In this document: positions 38,535 to 47,297 of the stretch, piece by piece
Layout: each line of letters opens with the position of its first letter
How positions within the stretch are numbered: position 1 is the first letter of the stretch
Origin: DASUPK01 sp963747425
GTDB taxonomy: Bacteria; Actinomycetota; Thermoleophilia; Solirubrobacterales; 70-9
Assembly: GCA_963747425.1 (NCBI GenBank)
Contig: CAVVFJ010000001.1
Location: 186,001 to 250,000, forward strand
Direction: 5' to 3'
DNA: 64,000 nt
Translations under genes and position numbers: made by a program
The notes under the pieces: generated by a model
Told to the model about the DNA's origin: nothing
The model's database searches: none
What the model saw: the letters and a program-made list of their open reading frames with translations, nothing else

Positions 38535-40349
38535 TCAGCGCACGTAGAGCGCCTCGATCTCCTCTGCGTACTTCTCGTCGATGGGTTTGCGCTTCAGCTT
38601 CATCGTCGGGGTGAGCTCGTCGCCACCCGGCTCCCACTGCTCGGGCAGGATCTTGAACTTCTTGATCTGCTCGACCCGGGCCATCTTCTCGTTCGCCTGG
38701 TCGACGGCGGCCTGGACCGCATCGCGCGTCGCCTCCTCGCCCGCCAGCTCCTCCAGTGACTTGCCCTCGAGCCCGTTCTGGGACGCCCAGACGGGAGCGA
38801 AGTCCGGGTCGAGCACGATCAGGGCGGTGTTGAATGGCCGGCCGTTGCCGATCGCCGCCGCCTGGCCGATCAGCGGGCTTGCCGTCTTCAGATGGGACTC
38901 GATGTTCGCCGGCGACATGTTCTTGCCGGCGGCGTTGATGATCAGCTCCTTCTTGCGATCGACGATCTTCAGGTAGCCGTCCTCGTCGATCTCGCCGATG
39001 TCGCCGGTTCGGAGCCAGCCATCCTCGTTGAAGGCCTCGTCGTTCTTCTCCGGCAGGTTGCGGTAGCCGGGCATGACACAGTCGGCCTTGACCAGCACCT
39101 CGCCGTCCTCGTCGAGGCGGATCTCGATTCCGGGCGTCGGCGGGCCGACGGTGCCGAGCTTGATCCGGTCGGGTGGGTTGATCGTCCCGAGCCCACAGGT
39201 CTCCGACATACCCCAGAGCTCGCCGATCGGAATCCCGATTGCGTGGAAGAACTCGAGCACCTCAAGCGGCGTGGGCGCGGCGCCCGCGTTGACGGCCAGG
39301 GCCTCGTCCAGCCCCAGCTGCTTGCGCAACTGGGAGAACATCTGCTCGTCGGCCTGCGCGGCGGCCTCGGCGATCTCGGCGGGGACCTCCTCCCCGGCCT
39401 GCTCGAGGCGGACCTTCTGGAGCGACGCCGCGAGCCCCTTCTCGGCGGGCTCACGCTGCTCTTCGGGCAGCCCGGCGATCATCGCCTCCAGGCCGGCCTT
39501 GAGCTTCTCGAAGATGCGGGGAACGGCGAAGAACCAGGTCGGCTTCACCTTGGGGAGGAACTCCGCGATCCGGCGGGGATCCGCGCAGACGGTCACGGAG
39601 ACGCCCTTGGTCACGGGCAGGTAGTAGTGGGCGTTCCGCTCGGCGACGTGCGCGGCGGGCAGCCAGGAGATCACCTTGCCGCCCCGCTCCGGCAGCTCGA
39701 TCAGCTTGTCCGCGGTCGCGACGGCGAAGAGCAGGTTGCGATGGGTGAGCTGCACGCCCTTCGGCGGGCCCGTGGTCCCTGACGTGTAGATGAGGGTGAG
39801 GAGGTCATCGGGCCCGACCTGCTCGACGGACTCGGCGGGATCGAACTCCGGGTCCATCTCCATCAGCTCGTCGAGGGTGTGGTCCCCGCCGTCGCCGTCC
39901 ACGACGATCACGTGCTCGAGGCTCGGCAGGTCCTTCCGCGCCTCGTTGACCTTGTCGAGGTACGCCTTCTCGGTGATGACCAGCTTGCTCTCGGCGTCCG
40001 AGAGCAGATACTGGATCTGTCCTGGAGCGTAGGTCTGGTAGACCGAGAATGGGACCGCACCGAGGGAGACGGCCGCCAGGTCCGTGGGGATGAACTCCCA
40101 GCGGTTGCCCAGCATGATCGCCACTGTGTCGCCCTTCTTCACGCCCAGCTTCGCCATCCCGCCCGCGATCCTGTGCACGACGTCGCGGAGCTCGTTCCAG
40201 CTCAGCTCCTGATCGCGCGCCTCGTCGCGGATCGCCAGGTCGTCCCCCAGACGGTCGACCACCCCGTAGAAGGCCTTGACGAGGTTCTCGGCAGGCAGCT
40301 CGGGCGGCTCGCCGCCGCTCGCCCGGCGCTCAGAAGTCGTTACCTCCAC
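38535..40349 (-). CDS. Long-chain fatty-acid-CoA ligase (AMP-forming)
   Basis: A 604-residue adenylate-forming enzyme of the FAA1/FadD15 type. TLIYTSGTTGPPKGVQLTHRN is the P-loop, WGMSETCGL the A5 motif, DGWLRTGDIGEIDEDGYLKIVDRKKELI the A7-A8 hinge. An Ala/Glu-rich helical insertion lies near 300-345 (AEKGLAASLQKVRLEQ...). It activates fatty acids for lipid synthesis or breakdown and could feed the WS/DGAT. The C-terminal catalytic lysine region MKLKRKPI is present. Confidence 0.92.
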   Translation of the reverse strand: MEVTTSERRASGGEPPELPAENLVKAFYGVVDRLGDDLAIRDEARDQELSWNELRDVVHRIAGGMAKLGVKKGDTVAIMLGNRWEFIPTDLAAVSLGAVPFSVYQTYAPGQIQYLLSDAESKLVITEKAYLDKVNEARKDLPSLEHVIVVDGDGGDHTLDELMEMDPEFDPAESVEQVGPDDLLTLIYTSGTTGPPKGVQLTHRNLLFAVATADKLIELPERGGKVISWLPAAHVAERNAHYYLPVTKGVSVTVCADPRRIAEFLPKVKPTWFFAVPRIFEKLKAGLEAMIAGLPEEQREPAEKGLAASLQKVRLEQAGEEVPAEIAEAAAQADEQMFSQLRKQLGLDEALAVNAGAAPTPLEVLEFFHAIGIPIGELWGMSETCGLGTINPPDRIKLGTVGPPTPGIEIRLDEDGEVLVKADCVMPGYRNLPEKNDEAFNEDGWLRTGDIGEIDEDGYLKIVDRKKELIINAAGKNMSPANIESHLKTASPLIGQAAAIGNGRPFNTALIVLDPDFAPVWASQNGLEGKSLEELAGEEATRDAVQAAVDQANEKMARVEQIKKFKILPEQWEPGGDELTPTMKLKRKPIDEKYAEEIEALYVR

Positions 40350-40411
40350 AGCTCTCCTCTCCTCGGTAGAACCGCTGGAAACGCTACACGCTCACCTGAG
40401 GCGGCGTGCGT

Positions 40412-41701
40412 CTAGCGGACGTGGAAGCCCGACCCGGACAGGCGGCCGATGTCGTTGGTCAGGCCGATCACGAAGAGCATCAGGATCAGCAGGAACCCGA
40501 CCGCGCTGGCGCGCTCGATCACGCTGAACGGGACGCGCCTGCCCCGGACCTTCTCGACCAGGCTCCAGAAGATGTGACCGCCGTCGAGCGGCAGGAACGG
40601 AAAGAGGTTGATGATCGCCAGCGACAGGCTGATCACGGCGAGCAGCGTCAGCGCCTCCCGGGCGCCGAACTCGATCGTCTGATGTGCGACGTCACTGACG
40701 CCAACGACGCCGGAGAGCTGCTTGCGCTGCTCGGGCTCGAAGATCCGAGCGAAGGTCGAGACCGTCTTCGTCGTCACGTCCCACATGAAGCTCACCGCCC
40801 GGCCGGCCGCCGCCGGGACCGAGAGATTCTCTGGAACCAAGCCGCCTGCCCCGAAGCCGAAGCCGACCCTGTAGCGGCCCTCCGGATCGCCCTCCTTGAG
40901 CGCCGGAGCGTGGGCGTCGTAGAACGGCGTCAGCTTCACCGTGACCGGCTTGCCGTCGCGCTTGACGACGAAGACGGCGGGCGAGGTGGCCTGGCACCCG
41001 TCCACCGGAGTGCCGGCGCAGGTGTGGGTGTTGACCTGCTTCGCGATGGTGTCGGCCCGATTGCCGAGATCGGTTTCACTCGGCCTCGAGCCGCCCTGGG
41101 CCGGCCGAACGCCATCGACCGAGATGATCTGGTCCCCGGTCTTCAGCACGCCCTGGGCCGGCTTGTCGTTCTCGATCGATCCGATCTCGAGAGTCGTCGC
41201 CCGCTGCAGGCCGAGCGCGAGAGCGAACAGGACGACGAACGCGATCAGGACGTTCATCGCCGGCCCTGCGCCGATCACCACGATCCGCTTCCAGACCGGC
41301 TGGTTGTAGTAGGCCCGCTCGAGCACCTCCGGTGGAAGTCCGTCGAGGTCGCCCGAGGTCTGTCCGGCGGACTCGATCCGCTCCAAGAGTCCCTCCGGGG
41401 TGTCGCGCCCCGCATCCGTGGCGGTGGCGAGCTCGGGGCGCCCGGCTGCAGCACCACCGGGAGCAGCCTCGGCAGCCTCGAGCTCCTCCGGGTTCATCCC
41501 GGTGATCTTCACGAAGCCCCCCAGCGGGACCATTCCGATCCCGTACTCCGTCTCGCCTCGTCTCACGCTGAACAGCTTCGGCGGGAAGAAGAGGAAGAAT
41601 CGCTCCACCCGCATCCCCGTCGCCTTGGCAGCGAGGAAGTGCCCGAACTCATGCAGGATGATCAGGGCGCAGAACCCCGCGAAGACGAGGAGCCAGCTCA
41701 C
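40412..41701 (-). CDS. rseP: Site-2 intramembrane zinc metalloprotease
   Basis: A 429-residue RseP/RIP1-type protease. HEFGH near residues 17-21 in the first span is the zinc site. A PDZ domain lies at about 175-275, and NLFPFLPLDGGHIFW (near 366-380) gives the third zinc ligand. It cleaves anti-sigma factors or signal peptides within the membrane, usually after a first cut outside. The two HTH-TM-RskA-like proteins at 25-27 kb are the kind of single-span protein such proteases process; this link is inferred. GTG start overlaps dxr by four bases. Confidence 0.94.
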   Translation of the reverse strand: MSWLLVFAGFCALIILHEFGHFLAAKATGMRVERFFLFFPPKLFSVRRGETEYGIGMVPLGGFVKITGMNPEELEAAEAAPGGAAAGRPELATATDAGRDTPEGLLERIESAGQTSGDLDGLPPEVLERAYYNQPVWKRIVVIGAGPAMNVLIAFVVLFALALGLQRATTLEIGSIENDKPAQGVLKTGDQIISVDGVRPAQGGSRPSETDLGNRADTIAKQVNTHTCAGTPVDGCQATSPAVFVVKRDGKPVTVKLTPFYDAHAPALKEGDPEGRYRVGFGFGAGGLVPENLSVPAAAGRAVSFMWDVTTKTVSTFARIFEPEQRKQLSGVVGVSDVAHQTIEFGAREALTLLAVISLSLAIINLFPFLPLDGGHIFWSLVEKVRGRRVPFSVIERASAVGFLLILMLFVIGLTNDIGRLSGSGFHVR

Positions 41702-42843
41702 GCGACGGCCAGGCCCTCGACCAGCCCGCGAGCGTGCTCGCGCGCGGCCGCGTCCACGTCGAAGAGGTCGTCGAAGTGCCGGACGGGCCCGCCCGGGATC
41801 GCCTCGAGGGTTCGGTCGATCACCTCAGGGATGCCGGTGAAGGGAATGCGCGAGGCCAGGAATGCCTCCACGGCGACCTCGTCGGCGGCGTTCAGCACGC
41901 AGGGGGCGGTCCCTCCCGCCTCGCCTGCCTCGCGCGCCAGTCGCAGGCAGGCGAAGGTCTCGGTGTCCGGCGGCTCGAAGCCGAGCTGGCCGACGCTCGC
42001 CAGGTCCAGGGTCGGAACGTCGACGTCCGCTCGCTCCGGGAACTGCAGCGCGTAGGAGATCGGGACCTTCATGTCCGGGTAGCCGAGGTGGGCGAGCGAG
42101 GCACCGTCGTTGAGGTGGACGAGGGAGTGGACGATCGACTGCGGATGGACGACGACGTCGATCCGCTCATACGGAACGTCGAAGAGGTGATGGGCCTCGA
42201 TCATCTCGAAGCCCTTGTTCATCAGGGTCGCCGAGTCGATCGTGATCCGGCCGCCCATCTCCCAGGTGGGGTGCGCGAGCGCCTGATCGGCAGTGATTGC
42301 CGAGAGGTCGGTACGGCCGCGGAAGGGCCCGCCGGACGCGGTCAGCACGAGGCGCTCGACGGTTCCGGGGGACTCGGCGCCGATCAGCTGGAAGAGGGCC
42401 GAGTGCTCCGAGTCCACGGGAAGGATCCGGGCGCCGGTGGCCTCCGCCAGCGCCATGACGAGCTCGCCTCCGATCACCAGGCTCTCCTTGTTGGCGAGGG
42501 CCAGGTCGATGCCCTCGGTGAGGGCGACGATGGTGGGACCGAGCCCCGCGGCGCCGACCACCGCGTTCAGGACCAGGTCGGGGTTGGAGCTGAGGATCAG
42601 CTCGCGGACGCCGTCCTGGCCGGGGAGAACCTGTCCCCCCCAGGCTTCACCCGCCCGGGCCGCGGAGTCGGAATCGGCAAGCGCCACGGCGGGCACGCCG
42701 TGGTCGCGAGCCTGGGCCAGCACCCGCTCCCAGCTCGAGTCGGCGGAGAGCCCCACGACCTGGAGGCCGTCGGCGGCTCCGATCACCTCGAGCGCCTGGG
42801 TGCCGATCGACCCCGTCGATCCGAGTATCAGCACTCGCTTCAC
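41698..42843 (-). CDS. dxr: 1-deoxy-D-xylulose 5-phosphate reductoisomerase
   Basis: A 381-residue NADPH-dependent enzyme, second step of the MEP pathway. LGSTGSIGTQAL is the NADPH site. ANKESLVIGGEL, LPVDSEHSALFQ (metal Asp/Glu), TASGGPFRGR and GGRITIDSATLMNKGFEMIEAHHLF are the standard motifs. It overlaps rseP by four bases, a pair commonly adjacent in bacteria. A terminator-like hairpin between 42905 and 42937 separates it from the secreted-protein gene upstream. Confidence 0.96.
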   Translation of the reverse strand: MKRVLILGSTGSIGTQALEVIGAADGLQVVGLSADSSWERVLAQARDHGVPAVALADSDSAARAGEAWGGQVLPGQDGVRELILSSNPDLVLNAVVGAAGLGPTIVALTEGIDLALANKESLVIGGELVMALAEATGARILPVDSEHSALFQLIGAESPGTVERLVLTASGGPFRGRTDLSAITADQALAHPTWEMGGRITIDSATLMNKGFEMIEAHHLFDVPYERIDVVVHPQSIVHSLVHLNDGASLAHLGYPDMKVPISYALQFPERADVDVPTLDLASVGQLGFEPPDTETFACLRLAREAGEAGGTAPCVLNAADEVAVEAFLASRIPFTGIPEVIDRTLEAIPGGPVRHFDDLFDVDAAAREHARGLVEGLAVA

Positions 42844-42904
42844 GGCCGCCCAGTGTAGGTCTCAGGCGAAACGCCCCGTAAACGGCCTGATTCAACCGCG
42901 AACG

Positions 42905-42937
42905 AAGACGGGAGGCCCGTTCTGGGCCTCCCGTCTT
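42905..42937 (-). terminator. Terminator hairpin after the secreted-protein gene
   Basis: A 14-base perfect stem AAGACGGGAGGCCC (42905-42918) and GGGCCTCCCGTCTT (42924-42937) with a five-base loop lies 21 bases after the stop of the minus-strand gene. On the minus strand it is followed only by a short mixed T stretch; on the plus strand by TC. It could act in both directions. Confidence 0.7.
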
Positions 42938-42958
42938 TCGAACGTCGTGTCGTTCGCG

Positions 42959-43486
42959 CTAGCGGACCTGGATGGCCGAGAGCTCGAACTGGGGGACCTT
43001 CAGGTTGCCACTCGACTCCCTGCAGGCGAGTGTGAAGGTGTGCTTCCCGCCCTGCGCAGTGGTGACGATGTTGATCCCGAACCCAGCGACTCCGTTACCG
43101 GGTGCGTGCACGTTGGTCTTCGTTCCCAGGATCTCCTGAGCCTGCTCGTTCTCGAGATGGCAGATGCCATTCGCGACCGCGGCGCCACCGTCGACAGTGC
43201 CGTCGGCGACCAGCAGGTAGCGTCGCGGGAAGGCAGTCGAGCTGTTCACGTCGACGGACGTGCACTTGGTGAACGTCGCAGAGGTCGTCGGATCACACGG
43301 GGTGGTGCCTGTCTGTGCGTTGGTGGAGCCGACGCCCAGCACCTTCAGGCGTGCTTCCTTGCTCAGGCCCTTGTACTCGACCTTCTTGCTGGTGGCCGCG
43401 TATGCGCCTCCTCCGAGGGCAACGCAGAGGGCGATGAATCCCACCACGAGGCCGGCTGATGGCCGGCGGTTGAACAGCTTCTTCAT
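42959..43486 (-). CDS. Secreted or membrane-anchored protein of unknown function
   Basis: A 175-residue protein starting MKKLFNRRPSAGLVVGFIALCVALGGGAYAA, a signal or anchor of a type common in Thermoleophilia. The rest is beta-rich with three cysteines (TPCDPTT, TKCTSVD, HLENEQ...LACRES), which could form disulfides made by the VKOR/DsbA-like system. The order of segments FPRRYLLVADGTVDGGAAVANGICHLEN and GFGINIVTTAQGGKHTFTLACRE suggests a jelly-roll-like fold, but no family was recognised. ATG at 43484-43486 chosen for the signal sequence. Confidence 0.72.
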   Translation of the reverse strand: MKKLFNRRPSAGLVVGFIALCVALGGGAYAATSKKVEYKGLSKEARLKVLGVGSTNAQTGTTPCDPTTSATFTKCTSVDVNSSTAFPRRYLLVADGTVDGGAAVANGICHLENEQAQEILGTKTNVHAPGNGVAGFGINIVTTAQGGKHTFTLACRESSGNLKVPQFELSAIQVR

Positions 43487-43573
43487 CCAGAACCACTCCC
43501 TTTCAGGCGTTGTCAGCGTTCGCTGACGAAACAGCATGAGGCTGAGAAGTTGCGGCGCTGCGAGGATGCATTC

Positions 43574-44368
43574 ATGGCACTCAGGCGACGAGGCCGCAAG
43601 AAGCCCGATCCGGCGATTGATTCGGAGGGGATCCGAGAGGTCGTCCGCAGGACGGACGCTAACCCCCAGCTGGTCGCCACGGCCCGCTTTCTGCGGAGGC
43701 TGATCCCGGGGGGAGAGCCGGAAACCTCGGAGATGCCCGAGCCGATGCAGCGCCTCATGGAGGAGGTCCAGCCAGGTGGACCGAGCGCGCTTCGCGAGAT
43801 CGGCAAGGGCGCGCTGCAGGCCTGGCATGCGCTGTCCGAGGCCCAGAGGCGCAGGCAGGGAACCGCGGATGTGGCGATCCTGTTCACCGACCTCGTCGGC
43901 TTCTCCGACTGGGCCCTCGAGGCCGGCGACGAGGCGGCTCTCGAGGTGCTCCGCCAGGTCGGGGACGTGGAGCAGAAGGCCATCTCGTCCAGCAAGGGCG
44001 CCGTCGTAAAGCGGCTCGGAGATGGCGCGATGGCCGTCTTCGGCGACTCCAAGCAGGCGGTCGCAGCCGCGCTCGAGGCTCAGAAGGGGATCTCGGAGAT
44101 CGAGGTGGAGGGATACCGGCCCACCCAGCGTGCGGGAGTGCACCAGGGCACACCCCGCAAGGTGAAGGGCGACTTCCTCGGGGTCGACGTCAACATCGCC
44201 GCCCGCGTCGGGGACTCCGCGAAGGGCGGCGAGGTCCTGATCTCGGAACCCGTCCGCGAGGAGCTCGACGGGCGACGCTTCAAGTTCGGGCCCACCCGCC
44301 AGCTCTCGGCACCCGGAGCCCCCGCGGACCTCACCGTCTGCTCCGTGAAGTCGCGCCGTGGCCGCTGA
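43574..44368 (+). CDS. Class III adenylate/guanylate cyclase
   Basis: A 264-residue soluble cyclase with a helical N-terminus of about 95 residues and a catalytic domain. FTDLVGFSDWAL holds the first metal Asp, VKRLGDGAMAVFGD the second and the neighbouring substrate-specifying Lys. GVHQGTPRKVKGDFLGVDVNIAARV holds the Asn/Arg transition-state pair. The lysine favours adenine, so cAMP is the likely product. ATG at 43574 chosen over an upstream in-frame start. Isolated, nine bases from the convergent cdsA. Confidence 0.88.
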   Translation: MALRRRGRKKPDPAIDSEGIREVVRRTDANPQLVATARFLRRLIPGGEPETSEMPEPMQRLMEEVQPGGPSALREIGKGALQAWHALSEAQRRRQGTADVAILFTDLVGFSDWALEAGDEAALEVLRQVGDVEQKAISSSKGAVVKRLGDGAMAVFGDSKQAVAAALEAQKGISEIEVEGYRPTQRAGVHQGTPRKVKGDFLGVDVNIAARVGDSAKGGEVLISEPVREELDGRRFKFGPTRQLSAPGAPADLTVCSVKSRRGR

Positions 44369-44377
44369 GCCGGTGGT

Positions 44378-45274
44378 CTAGTAGACGAACGCGACGCCGA
44401 GGTAATAGCCGGCGACCACGGTGAAGAGCACGGCGTCGAGGCGGTCGATCAGGCCACCGTGGGGTCCGAAGAGGCGGCCGGTGTCCTTGACTCCGAGGTC
44501 GCGCTTGATCAGGGACGCGAACAGGTCGCCGATCGGCGCGATCACGCCGATCGCCATCCCCATCAGCAGCGCATCGGTACCCGGCAGCCAGTCCTGGTAG
44601 AGGCCGGCGAACCAGAAGCCCATAGTCGCCCCGAGGAATCCGCCGATCCCGCCCTCGAGGGTCTTGTTGGGCGAGATCCGCGGCGTGATCTTGCGGGAGC
44701 CGAACAGCCTGCCCGCGGCGTAGGCGGCCGTGTCGCCCAGGAAGGTCGCCACCAGCACGTCGATCAGCAACGCGCCGCCATGCAGCGGCAGGTCGCGGAG
44801 AAGAACGGCGTGGGAGAACCCGATCCCCATCCAGGCGACGCCGAGCACGGTGAATGCGATCGAGGTGGTGATCGCCTCGTGAGAGCGTCGCGCGGCGGCG
44901 AAGGCGAAGGCGAGCGGGAAGAGCGCGGCGAAGACCAGCACGATCTGGAACGCGTCGCCGTAGTGCGCGGCGATCACCATTCCCGCCACGACGGCATACG
45001 CCGGCAGCATGATCGGCTGCTCCGGTTCGGCCATGCGGAAGAACTCCCGTAGCCCGAGGACGCCGAGCACGATCATCGCCGCAGCGAAGACCGCGCCGCC
45101 CGCCCCGACGATCGCGATCGCGAAGATCACCCAGGGGATCGCGACCACGACTCGCGCCGTCGTCTCGGACATCTGCGGGACCAGGCGCCGGCGCCGCTTC
45201 GGCTCCTCATCCCTGCCCGTCCGAGTGACGACGATCTCGGGCTCGAGCGGCTCCTGATCGAGGCGGTCGACCAT
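44378..45274 (-). CDS. cdsA: Phosphatidate cytidylyltransferase
   Basis: A 298-residue, about eight-span membrane enzyme that makes CDP-diacylglycerol from phosphatidate and CTP. The family signature is SPNKTLEGGIGG followed downstream by KRDLGVKDTGRLFGPHGGLIDRLD, with the terminal DRLD metal site. It supplies the substrate of the PgsA-like enzyme at 30.8 kb. ATG at 45272-45274 chosen; it begins two bases after uppS and follows the usual frr-uppS-cdsA order. Confidence 0.95.
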   Translation of the reverse strand: MVDRLDQEPLEPEIVVTRTGRDEEPKRRRRLVPQMSETTARVVVAIPWVIFAIAIVGAGGAVFAAAMIVLGVLGLREFFRMAEPEQPIMLPAYAVVAGMVIAAHYGDAFQIVLVFAALFPLAFAFAAARRSHEAITTSIAFTVLGVAWMGIGFSHAVLLRDLPLHGGALLIDVLVATFLGDTAAYAAGRLFGSRKITPRISPNKTLEGGIGGFLGATMGFWFAGLYQDWLPGTDALLMGMAIGVIAPIGDLFASLIKRDLGVKDTGRLFGPHGGLIDRLDAVLFTVVAGYYLGVAFVY

Positions 45275-45276
45275 CG

Positions 45277-45939
45277 CTACCTCGCCCCGAAGCGCCGCCC
45301 GCGCTCGTCGTAGGTGGCCAGCGAGGCCTCGAACGCCTCGCGGGTGAAGTCCGGCCAGAGCTCGTCGCGGAAGACGAACTCGGAGTAGGCGCACTGCCAG
45401 AGCAGGTAGTTCGAGAGCCGCTGCTCGCCGCTGGTGCGGATCAGCAGGTCCGGGTCGTGCATCTCGGGGGCGTAGAGATGGCTCCGGAACTCCTCCTCCC
45501 CCCCGCCGCCGTACGCCGCAGCGGCGTCGAGGATCTCCGCCCGGCCGCCGTAGTTGAAGGCGACGAACAGTGTGATCCGGTCGTTCCCGTCGGTCTCCTC
45601 CTCAGCCCAGTCCATGCGGCCGGTGAGCTCCTCCGAGATTCCCTCGCGGCGCCCGATGAACCGCATCCGGACGCCCTCCTCGTCCAGCTCCGGCGTCTCG
45701 CGGTCGATCCGCTCCGCGAACATCGCCATCAGGCCGTCGACCTCCTCCTTGGGCCGCGTCCAGTTCTCCGTGGAGAAGGAGTAGACCGTGAGCTCCTTGA
45801 CACCGAACTCGGCGGCGTCGCGCAGCCGCTCCTTGACCACGTCCGCGCCCGCCTGGTGTCCCTCAATGACCGGCAGGCCTCGCTGTTGAGCCCAGCGCCC
45901 ATTCCCATCGGTGATGATCGCGACGTAATCGGCTGGCAT
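45277..45939 (-). CDS. uppS: Isoprenyl (undecaprenyl-type) diphosphate synthase
   Basis: A 220-residue cis-prenyltransferase that makes the lipid carrier for wall synthesis. Signature IITDGNGRWAQQRG (usual IIMDGNGRWA, with Thr for Met), GHQAGAD, YSFSTENWTRP and the C-terminal DLLIRTSGEQRLSNYLLWQ with the SEFVF box. Slightly shorter than the usual 240-250. It is part of the rpsB-tsf-pyrH-frr-uppS-cdsA cluster on the minus strand. Confidence 0.94.
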   Translation of the reverse strand: MPADYVAIITDGNGRWAQQRGLPVIEGHQAGADVVKERLRDAAEFGVKELTVYSFSTENWTRPKEEVDGLMAMFAERIDRETPELDEEGVRMRFIGRREGISEELTGRMDWAEEETDGNDRITLFVAFNYGGRAEILDAAAAYGGGGEEEFRSHLYAPEMHDPDLLIRTSGEQRLSNYLLWQCAYSEFVFRDELWPDFTREAFEASLATYDERGRRFGAR

Positions 45940-45967
45940 CGGAGGGGAGATCGGGTCCGGCCTGAGC

Positions 45968-46534
45968 CTAGACCTCCATGATCTCCTCTTCCTTGCCCTT
46001 CAAAAGCGAGTCGATCTCGTCGATCGCGGCATCCGTTGCCTTCTGCAGGTCGGTCTCGCCGTGGTGCTCCTCGTCCGAGCCGGCCTCGCCCTCCTTCTTC
46101 AACTCGCGGAGGTCGTGCATGACGTCGCGGCGGATGTTGCGGACGGCGACCCGGCCGTCCTCGGCAACGTTGTGGACGACCTTGACCAGCTCCTTGCGCC
46201 GCTCCTCGGTGAGCTCCGGGATCTGCAGTCGGATCACGTTGCCGTCGTTGGAAGGAGTCAGGCCGAGGTCGGACTCCATGACAGCCTTCTCGATCGTGTT
46301 GATCGACGACTTGTCGTAGGGCGTGACGGTGAGCATGCGCGCGTCCGTCGCGGCCACTTGGGCGAGTTGCTTGAGCGGTGTCTGCGCGCCGTAGTAGTCG
46401 ATGTCGAGGCGGTCGAGGAGGTGCGGGGAAGCGCGGCCGGTGCGTACCGTGGCGAGCTCGTTGCGCGTCGAGTCGACCGACTTCTGCATTCGCTCCTTGC
46501 CGTCTGCCAACAGCTCGTCGATCATCTCGCTCAT
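45968..46534 (-). CDS. frr: Ribosome recycling factor
   Basis: A 188-residue protein that splits the post-termination ribosome with EF-G. VRTGRASPHLLDRLDIDYYGAQTPLKQLA is the N-terminal signature, and LTEERRKELVKVVHNVAEDGRVAVRNIRRD is the conserved helical hairpin. Its start overlaps the pyrH stop by one base. A short acidic insertion (EGEAGSDEEHHGE) near 150 sits where other RRFs have a simple KD-rich loop. Confidence 0.96.
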   Translation of the reverse strand: MSEMIDELLADGKERMQKSVDSTRNELATVRTGRASPHLLDRLDIDYYGAQTPLKQLAQVAATDARMLTVTPYDKSSINTIEKAVMESDLGLTPSNDGNVIRLQIPELTEERRKELVKVVHNVAEDGRVAVRNIRRDVMHDLRELKKEGEAGSDEEHHGETDLQKATDAAIDEIDSLLKGKEEEIMEV

Positions 46535-47289
46535 CAGCTGCGCACCCCAGGAGTTGGCTCCGTAGCGGGCTTTGAGGACACCAAGGTGCCCACCCTCTCT
46601 CCGCTCACGATCCTATCTATGTTGCGCTCGTCCGCCATGTTGAAGACGTAGATGGGGAGGTCGTTGTCCATGCAGAGCGAGAGGGCGGTCGAGTCCATCA
46701 CCCGGAGGCCGCGCTCGATCGCCTGGCGGTGGCTGATCTCGGGCAGGAAGGTCGCGTTCGGATCCATCGACGGGTCGGCGTCATAGACGCCCTCCACCCC
46801 GTTCTTCGCCATCAGGATCGCCTCCGCGTGGATCTCGAGCGCCCTCAGCGCCGCTGCGGTGTCGGTGGTGAAGAACGGATTGCCGGTGCCGGCGGCGAAG
46901 ATCACGGCGCGGCCCTTCTCGAGGTGGCGGATCGCGCGGCGGCGGATGTAGGGCTCCGCGACCTCGGTGACCGCCATCGCCGACAGGACGCGGGTGTCCA
47001 CCCCCTCCTTCTCGAAGGCGTCCTGCAGGGTCAGCGCGTTGAGCACGGTCGCGAGCATGCCCATGTAGTCCGCGGTGGCGCGGTCCATTCCCTCCGCGGC
47101 ACCCTCGAGGCCGCGGTAGATGTTGCCGGCCCCGACCACGACGGCGATGTCGACGTCCTGTGCCCGCACCTCGCGCACCTGGGCGGCGATCCGCTCGATC
47201 TGCTCGGGATCGGTGCCGTATTCGAGGTCGCCCATCAGGGCCTCCCCGGAGAGCTTCAGCAGAATGCGGTTGAAGCGAGCCTCGGCCAA
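46534..47289 (-). CDS. pyrH: Uridylate kinase
   Basis: A 251-residue hexameric UMP kinase of the amino-acid-kinase family. FNRILLKLSGEAL, VVGAGNIYRG, ATVLNALTLQ, AAGTGNPFFTTDTAAALRA and KNGVEGVYDADP are standard. The TTG at 47287-47289 was chosen: AGGAG in the tsf end precedes it at good distance, and the family N-terminus starts here. A longer upstream frame lies inside tsf. A C-terminal tail of about 12 residues (SSKPATEPTPGVRS) goes beyond the usual end. Confidence 0.95.
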   Translation of the reverse strand: MAEARFNRILLKLSGEALMGDLEYGTDPEQIERIAAQVREVRAQDVDIAVVVGAGNIYRGLEGAAEGMDRATADYMGMLATVLNALTLQDAFEKEGVDTRVLSAMAVTEVAEPYIRRRAIRHLEKGRAVIFAAGTGNPFFTTDTAAALRALEIHAEAILMAKNGVEGVYDADPSMDPNATFLPEISHRQAIERGLRVMDSTALSLCMDNDLPIYVFNMADERNIDRIVSGERVGTLVSSKPATEPTPGVRS

Positions 47290-47297
47290 GGCCGGCC

